Part shown: piece by piece, positions 1 through 11,493 of the stretch
Numbering within the stretch: position 1 is the first letter of the stretch
Layout: the number at the start of each line of letters is the position of its first letter
Source of the DNA: Sipunculus nudus
Taxonomy: Eukaryota > Annelida > Sipuncula > Golfingiida > Sipunculidae
NCBI GenBank assembly: GCA_026874595.1
Contig: CM049311.1
Coordinates: forward strand, 76,580,453-76,644,452
DNA length: 64,000 nucleotides
Direction of reading: 5' to 3'
Notes under the pieces: model-generated
Database searches by the model: none
Told to the model about the DNA's origin: nothing
Seen by the model: the letters and a program-made list of their open reading frames with translations, nothing else
Translations under genes and position numbers: made by a program

Positions 1-632
1 AGGGCTACAAAAAACTTCTTCTCTGAAAGCGTAAAGCCAAATTGATTAATATTGCACAGAAATGCTCCTTGGGTAGTGCTTTCTAAACTTTGTTCAAATG
101 GTCTCTGTTCAATGACTTTTGGCCGAGTTATGGGAAGTTGAATATAGTCAAATGTTATAGCAGCCCATTTCTGCGCAGTGGCTACAAAGATCTTCTTAAA
201 AACCACTGGGTCAAATTATTTAATCTCACACATTAATTATCCTTAGATGTTGATGATTCAAATTTGTTCAAATGGTTTTGATTCAGTGATTTTCTTAGAT
301 TTTATATAGGAAAAGTTAAAAAAAAGATATAAAAATTTTCCTTCTCCGAAACTGTCCAGCCAAAATGTCCAATATTCCACAGAAATGATCCCTAGAACAA
401 TCTCTCACAAATTTGTTTGAATAGCTCCAGTTCGGTGATTTTTTGCCGAGTTACAGGTTTAATTTAGTCATCTGCAAAAAGGCATACTAAACTTAAAATC
501 TCAGAAACAGCTGGAGCTGTCATCACCAAATTTTATGCCAATGTTTGTCACATGAGTCATATCTGAAACTGAGGTGTTGGTGGCCCCACCTACATTGATC
601 TGTAAATTTAGACTCTTCTAGCTTATACACTG
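1..632 (+). mobile_element. F6-like repeat remnant, truncated by the window edge
   Basis: The segment matches the internal units of the F6 element at 31855-33509, including the phrases GGCTACAAAAAACTTCT, GGGTAGTGCTTTCT and CCGAGTTA. It ends near a GGTGGCCCCACCT version of the shared palindrome. Its 5' end lies outside the window and no clean 3' terminus is visible, so it is probably an old copy. Confidence 0.6.
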
Positions 633-719
633 TTTTTTAGCTCAGCTGACTGAAAGTCATCTGAGCTATAGCGATCACTCTTAGTCCGTCGTCCGTCTGT
701 CCGTCTGTCCGTCTGTCCG

Positions 720-2690
720 TCCGTTAACCAGGCACAAATCGTAACCGCTGGACCTAGAACCTTGTAACTTGGGATTCTGAGAGGTCCATAAAAAATCTCC
801 TTGGAAACCAGAAATTAGGTCTCTGTTACCCATATCCTTCCAGCTATGTGGCCCCAAAGTACCCCCCAGAAAAGTAAAAAATTTCATACAAAAACTTCAA
901 TATCTCATTAACTACTTGACTGATGGTCATGATTTTTGGTATACATATTGATCATGAGATGTTACATCACTTCCTGCAGACTGGTGGCGCCACCTGTATT
1001 TTTCGATTTTTTACGAATTTTTTTCTCTATTTTTGAGACCTTTAAAAATGTGAACATCTGTTAACAAGGCACAAATCATAAAGACTGGACTTAGAATCTT
1101 AATTCTTGACACACTGAGAGGTCCATGAAAAATCTCCTTGGAAACCAGAAATTAGGTCTCTGTTACCCATATCCTTCGAGCTATGGGGCCCCAAAGTACC
1201 CCCCAGAATAGTAAAAAATTTCATGCAAAAACTTCAATATTTCAATAACTACATCACTGATGGTCTTCATTTTTGGCATACATATTGATCATGAGATGTT
1301 CGATCAGTTCCTGCAGACTGGTGCCCCACCTGTACTGTTTGATTTTTTACGATTTTTTCCTCTATTTTTGAGACCTTTGAGGATGCTGTCATCTGTTAGC
1401 GTGGCACAAATCGTAACGACTGGACCTAGAATCTTCATTTTCGACACACTGAGAGACCTATGAAAAGTCTCCATGGAAACCAGAAATTAGGTCTCTGTTA
1501 CCTATATCCTTCGAGCTATGGGGCCCAAAATTACCCCCCAGAATAGTCAAAAATTTCATACAAAAACTTCAATATCTCATTAACTACATCACTGATGGTC
1601 ATGATTTTCGACATACATATTGATCATGAGATGTTTCATCAGTTTGTGCAGACTGGTGGCGCCACCTGTATTTTTCAATGTTCACGAATTGTTTTCTCCA
1701 TTTTTGAGACCTTTAAGGATGTAGTTATCTGTCAACAGGGTACAAATCGTAACGACTGGACCTAGAATCTTCGTTCTTGACACACACGGAGACCCATGAT
1801 AAGTCTCCATGGAAACCTGAAATTTGGTCTCTGTTACCCATATCCTTTGAGCTATGGCACTCCAAAGTACAGCTCAGAATAATGGAAAATTTGATACAAA
1901 AGCTGAAGTATCTGAACAACTAATGCAGAGATAACCATAATTGTTTGCATGGATATTGATCATGGAGTGTTTCATAAGTTTCTGCAGACTGGTGGCACCA
2001 CCTGTATTTGTTCGTTTTTTTTTACGAAATTTTTCTGTATTTTTGAGACCTTTAAAGATATGAACATCTGTTAACAGGGCACAAATCATAAAAACTGGAC
2101 CAAGAATCTTCATTCTTGACACACAGGGAGACCCATGAAAAGTCTCCATGGAAACTTGAAATTAGGTCTCTGTTACCCATATTCTTTAAGCTGTATGGGT
2201 CCAAAATACCCCCCCCCCCCCCCAGAATAATGGAAAATTTGATACAAAAACTGCAGTATTTCAATAACTACAACACTGATGGTCATGATTTTCGGCATAC
2301 ATATTGATCATGAGCTGTTCCATCAGTTTCTGCAGACTAGGTGTGCCACCTCTATTTTTTTTCAAATTTTTACGAATTTTTTTCTTTTTTTTGAGACCTT
2401 TAAAGATGTGGTTATCTGTCAACAGGGTACAAATCGCAACAACTGGACCTAGAATCTTCATTCTTGTCATGCAAGGAGGCCCATGAAAGGTGCCTGTGGA
2501 AACTTGAAATTAGGTCTCTGTTACCCATATCCTTCAAGCTATAGGACTCCGAAGTATCCCTCAGAATAATGGACAATTTGATACAAAAACTGAAGTATCT
2601 GAACAACTAATGCAGAGATCACCATGATTTTTTGCATGGATATTGACCATTAAGTGTTTTTATTAGTTTCTGCAGACTGGTGGAGCCACC
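720..2690 (+). repeat. Tandem array of about 340-bp units inside F1
   Basis: The marker AGGTCTCTGTTACC recurs near 814, 1157, 1489, 1828, 2164 and 2513, giving about six diverged units of 332-349 bp. Each carries a version of the GGTGGCGCCACC palindrome and a CAAATCGTAACGACTGGACC box. Unit-to-unit divergence suggests an old array. Confidence 0.85.
2209..2223. repeat. C15 homopolymer inside an F1 unit
   Basis: Fifteen C residues expand the short C run (CCCCCC) found at the same place in neighbouring units of the F1 array. Confidence 0.9.
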
Positions 2691-2699
2691 TGTATTTTT

Positions 2700-3869
2700 G
2701 TATCCGCCAAAACTAAGTTTTGCGGATACTATGTTTTTGACCGAGTTCCTCCACCGCGGCGGCGTTTGTTTCCAGAGAGCTCCTCGGAGACTAATGGACC
2801 GATTTTTCCCAAACTTACACCTATTATTGGGTCACATGTGAACTGGTGCCTAACCAATTTGCGTTGACCTCTGACCTTCCTCTCTATCCAGTGTCCATTT
2901 GTGGGTCTGTTTCCACTCATAAACCCTCATATCTCGGGAACCGTTTGACCAATCAGGAAATAAAATTGATACAAATGTAGCCCTTGGATTGCTTTATAAC
3001 ATACACAAAAAATGGTGGCGCCACCTGTAACAATGTTTGCACAGTGTCCATCTGTTCATCTGCCTTGGGTTAAAATCACTCATATCTCTGCAGTGAATTG
3101 ACTAATTCACCTGAAATTCGTCATGCGTATATATCCAGGATAGCTTTCTTGATTTTATGACAGGTGGCGCCACCTACGTTCACGTTCACGCTGATGACAT
3201 CCAAGCTTATATCTTGGGAACCGTTTGACCGATCAGGAAATAAAATTTATACAAATGTAGCCCTTTGATAGCTCTGTAACATACACAAAAAATGGTGGCG
3301 CCACCTGTAACAATGTTTGCACAGCGTCTGTCTGTTAGTCTGCCGTGGCCTAAAATCACTCATTTCTCTGTAGTGGTTCGACATAACTGCCTAAAATTTT
3401 GCAGGTTTATACATCGTGGACAGCTTTCTTGATTTTATGACAGTTGGCGCCACCTACATTCTAGTTAACGCTGCACACATCCAAGCTCATATCTCAGGAA
3501 CCATTTGACCGATTGGGCCAAAATTGTGCATGTGTTTAGATCTCACATAGGTCTTTATCATACACAAAACTGGAGGGGTTACCTGCAAAGATTTTTGCAC
3601 AGTGTTTGTCTGTTTGTCTGCCTTGGGCAAAAATCGCTCATATACATGTAGTGGTTTGACTTTTCTGCCTAAAATTTTGCAGGTGTATACAACTTGGACA
3701 GCTTTCTGGATTTGTGGTAGGTGGCACAACCTACATACACATTTAGGCTGCAGACATCCATGCTAATATGCAACATACCTCACTCTATTTCCCCTTAGCA
3801 CCCAATCTATGCCTCACTATCCGATTTTGGCAGATACATGTAGTCACTTGTTGGTTACCCGTATTCTAG
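2700..3869 (+). mobile_element. F2 Helitron-like element nested in F1
   Basis: The left end is the hairpin GTATCCGCCAAAAC / GTTTTGCGGATAC at 2700-2729. The body has units of about 280 bp, each with a GGTGGCGCCACC motif. Near the right end a decayed inverted copy of the start (GGCAGATAC) is followed by a weak hairpin, CCCGTATT and the terminal CTAG, with T to the right. The F1 sequence resumes after the element: CACCTGTATTTTT lies on the left and CTCTATTTTTGAG on the right, as in intact F1 units. The copy is clearly more diverged than the one at 23760. Confidence 0.8.
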
Positions 3870-4051
3870 TTTTAAAAGTTTACACATTTTTCTCTATTTT
3901 TGAGATATATAAATACAGACTAAATCTTGGCCTGTTGGTTAATCTGTTTGATGCTTCAGTTGAATGGGTATATACTACCATTCTAATGATAAAATTTCCT
4001 TTTGCGAATCTCTTCCCAGTCAGCTGAGCGTCATGACCCATGGGTCACTTG

Positions 4052-4700
4052 TTTTTTAAACTGTTAAGGCTGATTGGTTATACTGTGCAAGAATTGTTCC
4101 ATGGTATTGCTCTGTCAATTTTATAAGAATAGATTGGGTAATTGCAGCTTTAAATAAGCAGTTTAGCCAATTAAAAAAGACTTTCAGTGTTTGAAAACAG
4201 ATTTGGCAGCATAGCAAGTTTCAACATGTGAAGAGGTCAATCAGTGCACTTAGGTGCAGTCCAGACATCACCCTGGCAACTGACCTGGCTCTGCCTGGGG
4301 TCCAGATACAGTCTAGATGTCTAGACAATGTGTCTGTCACTGTCTAGACGTCTAGAACCTGCCAACTGTGTTAGATTTTACAATAGTTCAAGTTACGCTC
4401 TGTATCTTTAAATATCTTTGGCAGACTGCCAACCATTTCAGATTTACAAACAGGTCAAGTTTCAGTCTGTTAGAGCCAGTGCTTAGTTTCAGTCTGTAAG
4501 AGCCAGTGGTGCGGTTCCATGTGGCACATTAGGTAACCTTGACCTGGGGGAAAGCTGAGCCTCCATTGCCAGGATGCATGAATAGCTGTGACTCAAAACC
4601 AAGGCTAAAATAGGAACTTGTTCTTAGATTTTATAGGGAAAAAGCCAAAAAACATTTTTAAATATTCTTCTCCGAAACCATGCTGCCAAATTGTCTGTTT
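4052..4700. other. Intronic stretch with a small hairpin and an F6 fragment
   Basis: There is no gene here. A perfect-looking hairpin lies at 4312-4356 and a short direct duplication of TTTCAGTCTGT.AGAGCCAGTG near 4460-4505. The stretch at about 4618-4700 matches F6 (TTCTTAGATTTTATAGGG, TTCTCCGAAACC). Confidence 0.6.
4312..4356. repeat. 16-bp inverted repeat, 13-nt loop
   Basis: The left arm TCTAGATGTCTAGACA (4312-4327) and the right arm TGTCTAGACGTCTAGA (4341-4356) pair with one G-T or mismatch position. Each arm is itself internally repetitive (TCTAGA, GTCTAGAC). No flanking element was identified. Confidence 0.85.
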
Positions 4701-5393
4701 ATCTGTCCCAATAACCTTCCCTGGCAAAAAAGAACATATCAGAAATATCCTGACTGATACATCCTAGTTTTAAAATGTCCTAGTCCCAAACATGCAGGTC
4801 CTAAACGTCCATTTGGCTGAAATCAGAATGACTAAGGTAGATATGCAGGACATGAGAGAATCAGTATTAAATTTTAAAAATAAACATTCATACTCTGAAA
4901 CTTTGCACAGGTTTGCATTATCCTGTAGGCCTTGTTATTTAGATGTACAGATGACTATAATCATTTTCAAGAAATATGAGAATGTCTGCCTGTGGCTGTA
5001 ATTTGTCTCTGCATGAGCTTCAGCTTTGGAAAAGAGCTGCATATGATATGTACACATATTGGTGTTACTGGCAGGAAAAAACAAATAATTGCTTTTAAAA
5101 GTGTAATATCTGGTAGAATTCTGGGATAGATTGTTTTTTAAAAGACAAATGCCACATGACAATATCCATAGGCAAACATGTTCATAGAAACTAAAATGTG
5201 TACAGTGTGGATATTGGATGTGGTTAAAAAAAAACATTGTGTAGATTTTTCTGTTTATTAGTTTCATGGATATAACTTTAGGATATACACTATGTTTGTA
5301 GGACATTTAGGACATGAACTTTCAGGACTGGGTCATTCTGGACTAGGACTCTTCAGACAGGCATTTTTGCAAGGGAGGACATTTCAGACAGAT
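4701..5393. mobile_element. MITE-like element with imperfect inverted repeats of about 100 bp
   Basis: The left end begins ATCTGTC and continues through CCTTCCCTGGCAAAAAA and repeated TCCTAGT / TGTCCTAGTCC / GGTCCTAAACGTCC boxes to about 4812. The right end (from about 5305) reads the same in reverse: GGACATTTAGGAC, GGACTAGGAC, TTTTTGCAAGGGAGGA and GACAGAT at 5393. About 690 bp in total, with a non-repeated AT-rich centre and no transposase. Target duplication not resolved. The superfamily is unknown. Confidence 0.6.
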
Positions 5394-5766
5394 CACTATT
5401 ATTACCAGAAAATGACCTTTTGTTATTATAATTTTAAGTGTATCAGTGTACCCATATGTTTAATGATATAAAAATTTATTTGCCTCCAAAATATGGGGGT
5501 TAATTGGGGGTTTATTTAGTGTTATTTGAAAGCAAAAATAGTACTGCTTTCAAATTCAAAATGGAATGTACACATTAGTGTTACAGAGAGGCATACCATC
5601 AAAACTTTACTGGTCAACAATCAGAACACCCAAGTTCATTGAAGGGATATCCTTGATTTATTCCAGTGCACTAATGTTTGTAAAGGCAAAGTACAGTATT
5701 CCAGTGACTTGATTAAAAAATGATTAAAATTGTATATAAAGTATATGCTTCATTTTATCTTTTCAG
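5394..5766. other. Intron immediately upstream of the RRM1 exon
   Basis: AT-rich single-copy-looking sequence leading to the polypyrimidine tract TTCATTTTATCTTTTCAG. Nothing else seen. Confidence 0.5.
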
Positions 5767-5849
5767 GTTGTTGTTTTGTCACGTTCAACACAAGAAGGGC
5801 AGCCCTAGAAGCACAAAATGCATTGCATAATATCAAAACATTGCCTGGG
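5767..5849 (+). CDS. CELF1/2: CELF/Bruno RNA-binding protein, internal exon, second half of RRM1
   Basis: This 83-nt coding exon belongs to a CELF-family (CUGBP Elav-like, Bruno) regulator of splicing, mRNA decay and translation that binds GU-rich RNA. It starts with two bases of a split Gly codon and then encodes 27 residues beginning C-C-F-V-T-F and ending K-T-L-P-G. With the Lys-Gly supplied upstream, this forms the RRM1 RNP1 motif (K-G-C-C-F-V-T-F), followed by the conserved helix [14 protein letters not shown] pyrimidine-rich tract and TTTTCAG precede it, and GTAAGT follows at 5850. It ends in phase 0, matching the next exon at 26945. From memory, 83 nt is also the size of the matching vertebrate CELF1/2 exon. 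The preceding exon, which should hold RNP2 of RRM1, lies left of the window or was missed in the repeats at 1-5766. Confidence 0.95.
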
Positions 5850-6607
5850 GTAAGTCATCCTACTTAGCTGCATACAATGAGTTATCTGTATCAAATATAC
5901 CTGAAGGAGCAAGTGACATTTTCATACAAACTTTTAAATAAGCAACAGCTTGTCATTGAGGTGATCGTTCCTACAGGAAATGGGGAGGAACCAATTTACT
6001 GGCCAAGATGGATATCATACAGTGTTCATTTTGAGTTAGTTGATATGTTTGCTGGCCCGCCAGTTTCACTGACTGACCTTGGAGTTAATCTGGTTTTGTT
6101 GGTTTGTGAATGATACAACTGCAGTGTGACACAGTCAGGCCCTCCAGGGACCCCTTAGCTTATACTAAAGCAGGCAACTGTTGTGACCTGAAGTCAGGAG
6201 CTGGACCTTACTGTCACTTTCAATGAGGCTGGGTAGTCTATATTGGTGCTAGATCCTGTTGCCATTTATAAGACAGCCCTTTCATTAATAAACGATCTTA
6301 GGGATCAGTTTTCACTACCCAAGTGCTGTGAAAAGCTTTCTGGTGTCTTTGTTGTAGTGAGAGAACCACTTGTGTACATTGAGTACCTTACTCCTGCACT
6401 TAAGTTTCTTTTGCACTGATAGTCAATGAATGAAGGAACAGGTCATGGCATCCAATACAAAGCTGGAGATAGGATTCACCAGCAAGATTTATTTTGTCCA
6501 TTTGAACTTTGATAATATATCCTTCTGTATCAGTTCCCAACATTTGAACAGGTTATGTTACTAAATATACAGAGATATATAAAAACATGTTTATTCTGAT
6601 ATATTTG
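5850..6607. other. Intronic sequence without recognised feature
   Basis: No repeat termini, no coding similarity and no structured RNA were seen in this stretch after the 5' splice site. Confidence 0.5.
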
Positions 6608-7031
6608 TATCCCAAGAGAAAATCGGGGGATACTATGTTTTCATGATAGTCCCGCCGCTGCTGCATATAAATCTTGTTTGCGCGATAACTCAAGAAATAT
6701 TTCACGGATCTTTACCAAACTTGGTATATGTATAGATATCGGTGATTTCATGCCGTTTAATAGCCCAATCATAGCCTCTTAACAGTACTGTGAGCATTAT
6801 AGGTCAAAAACTAATGGACAGATTTCTTTCATATTATGCATATACATAGACATGGGTTATTGGATGTTGTATATTGAAATTGGGGTCATGACCTTTTCTT
6901 TGAGAGTGACCTTTTCTATGAGAGTGGTCTGATATTAATTTTTGCTGAAGATGGGGGACCTATTCTTAAAGGGGGGGGGGGGGGGGGGGGTGATTAGTTG
7001 TCTGGGGATACTATGGCCAAAGAATATCTAG
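6608..7031 (+). mobile_element. F3 Helitron-like element, short copy
   Basis: The left end pairs GTATCCC with GGGGATAC (6608-6634). The right end has an inverted match (TCTGGGGATAC), a decayed hairpin region GGCCAAAGAATAT and a terminal CTAG, with T on both flanks. It contains the text 'oppressed' into one partial unit (GATAACTCAAGAAATATTTC, TTTACCAAACTTGG) and a G20 tract about 40 bp before the end. It is 424 bp, against 1150 bp for the copy at 61849. Confidence 0.7.
6971..6990. repeat. G20 tract near the 3' end of F3
   Basis: Twenty consecutive G residues follow CCTATTCTTAAA. A G16 tract occupies the same position in the other F3 copy. Confidence 0.95.
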
Positions 7032-7319
7032 TCAAGTCTGATCAAATTGTAAGGGCCTGGGCTTTTTATTATGATTGGCTTTAATGCAAACAGACATGAG
7101 GTTATGTGTTTAGTCTTTGTTTCAACAAAAAGTAGCACACTTGTAGATTCAAGCATCCAAATTGTGTTTATCTTTTTTGGGGAAAGATACTGAAGTTGAT
7201 ACAGTCAGGAAAAGTGAATCTGAAACACAGCAGTCCTAAGTTTGAAAATACTACTTGATTTTTTTAAATGGTTGCTTGAAGAAATGTTTAGAAAAGAATT
7301 TCTGTGTGCTTTAGTGTTT

Positions 7320-8161
7320 AGCTCAGGCTGGTCAGCTAACCATAGGTCATCTGATATATAACAGTCGATCACTCTATGTTTATCATTTGTTATTTGTCTG
7401 GTAGTCCATCTGTTGACAGGGCACAAATGGTAACCATTTTACCTAGAAACCTCCAACTTGACATCCTGGTTGGTCACTGGTATATCTCTTTGCACACCAA
7501 AAATGAGGTCACTGTGATCTATATTCTGCAAGTTAAATATTTGTTTTTTCTGCACTTGTAAAATCTGACTTGATTTAGTCGTCTGTGCTGCAAAGCAAAA
7601 ATTTTGTATTTAACCAAAAAAAAAACATTGTGCATTATCTGCACATATAACATTGTTAAAATGTTGAAATTGAAGAAATTGGCCCAGCCAGTTCTTCTGT
7701 ACTGTTCTGGATGCAGTTTTAACATTTTTGCCTGTTTATATATGAAATTTGTACTTATATGAGATATCTCAGTAATGATTGCATTGATCTTTCTGATATT
7801 GGTAAGCTTATCGCCAACATCTGGCCCTTTTAACTTCCGAAGACTTGTGGTGCCACCTACATTTTTTGTTAATCATAAATTTACATAAATAATATTTAGA
7901 CTAAGAAATCTGGGTTGACATGTCATAAAAAGGAGCTCAGCAAACAAATTCTGTACATTGTATGCACAAATTCAGTGAAGTGCTTCATTTACACATGTAA
8001 ATATCTATCACCATTGGAAATTTGATTAAAGTCCATTTGATAAATTATTGATAACTGCCACAGAGGGCACAATTGCAAAAATACTATAAAGACAGCAAGA
8101 CAGTCAATAAAATGTTTCAGCGTAAGAGTTCAGCTGAGGGTCATGACCCCTGGGTCACTTG
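7320..8161 (+). mobile_element. F1 element, diverged 842-bp copy
   Basis: The start is a decayed F1 hairpin (AGCTCAGGCTGGTCAGCT ... GTCATCTGA). A GGGCACAAATGGTAACC box and a GTGGTGCCACCTAC variant of the palindrome follow. The right end is clean: TTCAGCTGAGGGTCATGACC, CCTGGGTC, ACTTG then T. Confidence 0.7.
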
Positions 8162-8863
8162 TTTTATGTGATGATAATATTCCCATACTGTAGTCTTTGC
8201 CGTCATATGTGAGTTTTGAAGAAATAAAATTTGAACTGAGCAAATTGCATATTTAATTTTATGCATATTATTTCTTCCTTAGCTATACCTTTCAACAAAG
8301 GAAGCAATATAAAGTGAACTGCTAATGCTCAGATATCTGGTAACAGGTCAAGCTTGTTATGCTGCCCTCAGGATAAATTATATAATAAGACTGAAGTCAC
8401 TCCACACCTATTTAATGAGATTCTTTGAGCATTATGCATACCTTTTGTAATATAAAGCCATGACATTAACACGTTCCTATACTTGTTTCATTTGATGTAC
8501 ATGTCAGCTTGGGCCGGTGACAACTATTTTTTTACCTCCTCTAAACGTTAATAATTTGAAGGTGCATGTACAATATAAATGTTCAGGTTCATTTAATTTG
8601 TTTATGTTGGAACAAGCATCTTCATTTATTGATTCTGGAAATAGCTATCCTGGACAAGCTTCAGTAACTTTCACCATTATTTCAAAGTACTTACCATTTA
8701 GAAATGACTCCATATGGCATTTTAATTTAGTGCTTATATTCTGTTCTGTAGCTTGAAAAAAGTCTGGAATCAGCTTTAGTTCCCTCAGGGCTCAGGTTAA
8801 CCTTGCACATTTTACTTGATTATGGAACAAATGTTTTTGGACACTACTGTTATTCTTATTTTT
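8162..8863. other. Intronic sequence without recognised feature
   Basis: No repeat ends or coding signal were seen. AT-rich. Confidence 0.5.
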
Positions 8864-11493
8864 AGCTCAGCTGACTATAAGTCATCTGAGCTATAGTCGT
8901 GGTCCATTGTCCGTCGTCCGTCCGTCTGTCCGTCCGTCCGTCCATCCGTCCGTCCGTCCGTAGATATGGCACGTTTTGAAACCGTAAGACCTAGGAATCC
9001 AAAATTCGGCATAATGTTAGATGTCCCCAAGATCTCCTACCAAGCCGAAAACTGGGTCTTTGCAACTTCGTTCCTTTGAGAAATTAAGGAAAAACCTCAA
9101 TTTTTTATTAAAAACCTATTTTCACACTTTAGGACTGCCTAATATCAAAACCACTCATCTGTTTTTCCTCATATTTACCATAAATATTCCTCTATATAGT
9201 TCCTATGTACATGCCAGAAATTATGTCTGTATTATTGAATTTAAAAAAGTTCTGGGCCCAAATATAATGCATTTTGAAAAAAATAAGGAAAGATATTTGA
9301 TCACTTAACACAAAAAATGTTAAAGCTGTGGACCTTTTTTCCTGTAATATAACTTTAATTAATCAAAATTAAATTGTATACCCAAAATTAGATGAAAATC
9401 TTTTAAATTTTTTAAAATATTAATAAAAATAAAAAATTGGTACCTTAAATTTTGCCCAACTTTGACCATGGCACGTTTTTTTCCTGTAAGTACTGTGGAT
9501 TTAATTTTCACAGCATGTTTTTGTCAGCATTTCAACTGTTAACACCAAAAATTTGAAACCAGTTGATCAAAAACTGTAGATTTTAATCAAGTTTTCATGC
9601 ACCTTGTAACATATTGTTTACATCAAGCTAGTGTTATGCAGTTTGCAAAAGCTCAGCTCCCCAGCTTCAGCTCTAAGTTCCTTAAATTCAGCATACAGTT
9701 AGATGTCTCCAAAATCCCCTACCATGCCAAGAATTTGGTCACTAGGACTTAATACCTTCGAGATATTAATGAAAAACTTCATTTTTCCATTAAAAACCAA
9801 TTGTTACACTTCAAGACTGCCTAATATCAAAACCACTGATCTGACTTTAATCATAAACAATATACGTATTTTTCATTCTCTATGCACATCCCAGAATGAT
9901 GTCAGTATTGCGTAATTGTTTTAAGTTATGGGCCCAAACATAATGCACTTTGTAAAAAATCAAGAAATATATTTACTCCCTTAACAAGGGCATTGCTAGA
10001 GATTTTTTTGTCAGGGTGTAACATTATTTAATCAAGATTCAATTGAATACCCAAAATTAGTTCTGAATTTTTCAAATTTTATAAGTTATTAGTATAAATA
10101 TAAAATTAGTACCTTAAATTTTGCCCAACTGTGACCATGGCACGTTTGTTTCCCGTGAGCACTGTTGATATAATTTTCATATCATGCACACATAAGGATT
10201 TCAGCTTTTTAGTTTAGAAAGCTGAAAGAAATTGGCCAAAAATTGTAGCTTTTGTTAATGTTTTTTATGAGACCCTGTCAGACTTTGGCTCTCTCCAGCC
10301 CCTCTTGAGTCACCTGTATGTTGACCTTGTTGACCTTTCATCAAATTATGCACGCTTGAGGCGAGGCATACAGGAATCCAGGCAGCTTATGGCCAGCCAC
10401 AGTTGATCCAGGTGTCCAACCCAACTCATCTAGTAGTTTTAACCAACAACATAACAATAAACAACAAATTAATAAATTTTTATTGGTTTTTAATAACAAA
10501 TTAAAGAAAAATAGAAAAGGAATTTGTTAGTTTATAATAACAGGAAATTAACTTGCAGTTACTGATGATATAAGAATCTTGTATCGATGGGTAGAATGTC
10601 ACATATTCCAAATAACACCATGCAGTCACCTATGGCATTTTTCAGTTCAATTTTAATGATAAAGAAGTAAATCATATTATTCATTACTAATCATTAGGGA
10701 TCATATGAAGGTAATTAATGATAGACAAAGATGCAGTTGATAATATTAATCTAGATTCCTACTGTGTCTAGTGTGTACATTGATGTGAAATTAGTCCAAA
10801 GTGAATTTTTTACAGTTGTTTTTTAATATAAATAAAAGCCATAAAACCAGGTACTTATGATCATTATTTAAATGTGTGAATTTTGAATATTCTGGATTCT
10901 CAACATCATTGTTTGGTGAAAATTGAATAAATACCAGACATGGTGCGAATACTTTGTAATTGTATTTAAATACAAATATGATTATGTACTCCATTATAAA
11001 ATTTCTTGCATAAAGAATGGGAATTCAGGTAAAAATGAAAGTATATGAATACTCGTGCAAATACTTTCAAAATGTATTCATGAATGCATTCATGAATATA
11101 TTCTTTAATATTATTTCAATAATCATATCAGTTATATTTCATTTAAAAAAATCATATGATTCTCTTATTATTTTTAATAAAAATTATATTTGGGACAATA
11201 TTTGTAATTTTTTTTAATAAATAGTTAAACTCTTATATTATATGTTCTGCTTATAAGTTATATGGCCAAGTCAAAATCTGTGTGACAATAGTACTCCAGT
11301 TGTTAATAAAATAAATGAAATCAATCCTCTTCCCTGTCTCCAAAGGTACTATCAAAATCATACATAAGCTAAACAACAACAACTCATTATACAGCTTATA
11401 TTTATTACCACACAAAACCAGCATGTGCCTCATTTCTAAATAATATTTTTTATCATATATAACAGCTGAGCGTCGTGACCCATAGGTCCCTTG
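8864..11493 (+). mobile_element. F1b element, full-length 2.63-kb copy
   Basis: The perfect F1 hairpin (AGCTCAGCTGACTATAAGT ... CATCTGAGCT) is followed by a CCGTCC/CTGTCC microsatellite (about 8910-8961). Two diverged tandem units of about 684 bp carry GTTAGATGTC(C/T)CC near 9014 and 9698. Next come a GC-richer block near 10266-10445 and a long AT-rich module. It closes with CAGCTGAGCGTCGTGACC, CATAGGTCC, CTTG and T. Long near-identical copies lie at 15458-18042 and 41761-44364. No transposition protein is encoded. Confidence 0.85.

Larger units (their letters stand above)
639..4051 (+). mobile_element. F1 Helitron/Helentron-like element, interrupted by an F2 element
   Basis: The left end is a 29-nt hairpin at 639-667 (AGCTCAG/CTGAGCT outer arms, TGACT/AGTCA inner arms), followed by a CCGT/CTGT microsatellite at 686-723. 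The body is an array of units of about 340 bp. The right end has CAGCTGAGCG (an inverted match to the 5' terminus), a GACCCATGGGTC palindrome and a terminal CTTG followed by T. T runs flank both sides. The layout fits non-autonomous rolling-circle elements. An F2 element (2700-3869) sits inside; without it the element would be about 2.24 kb. Confidence 0.75.

Noticed and set aside
4935-5306. 123-codon minus-strand frame
   Set aside because: It covers the interior and right arm of the inverted-repeat element, has no recognisable domain and is AT-rich.
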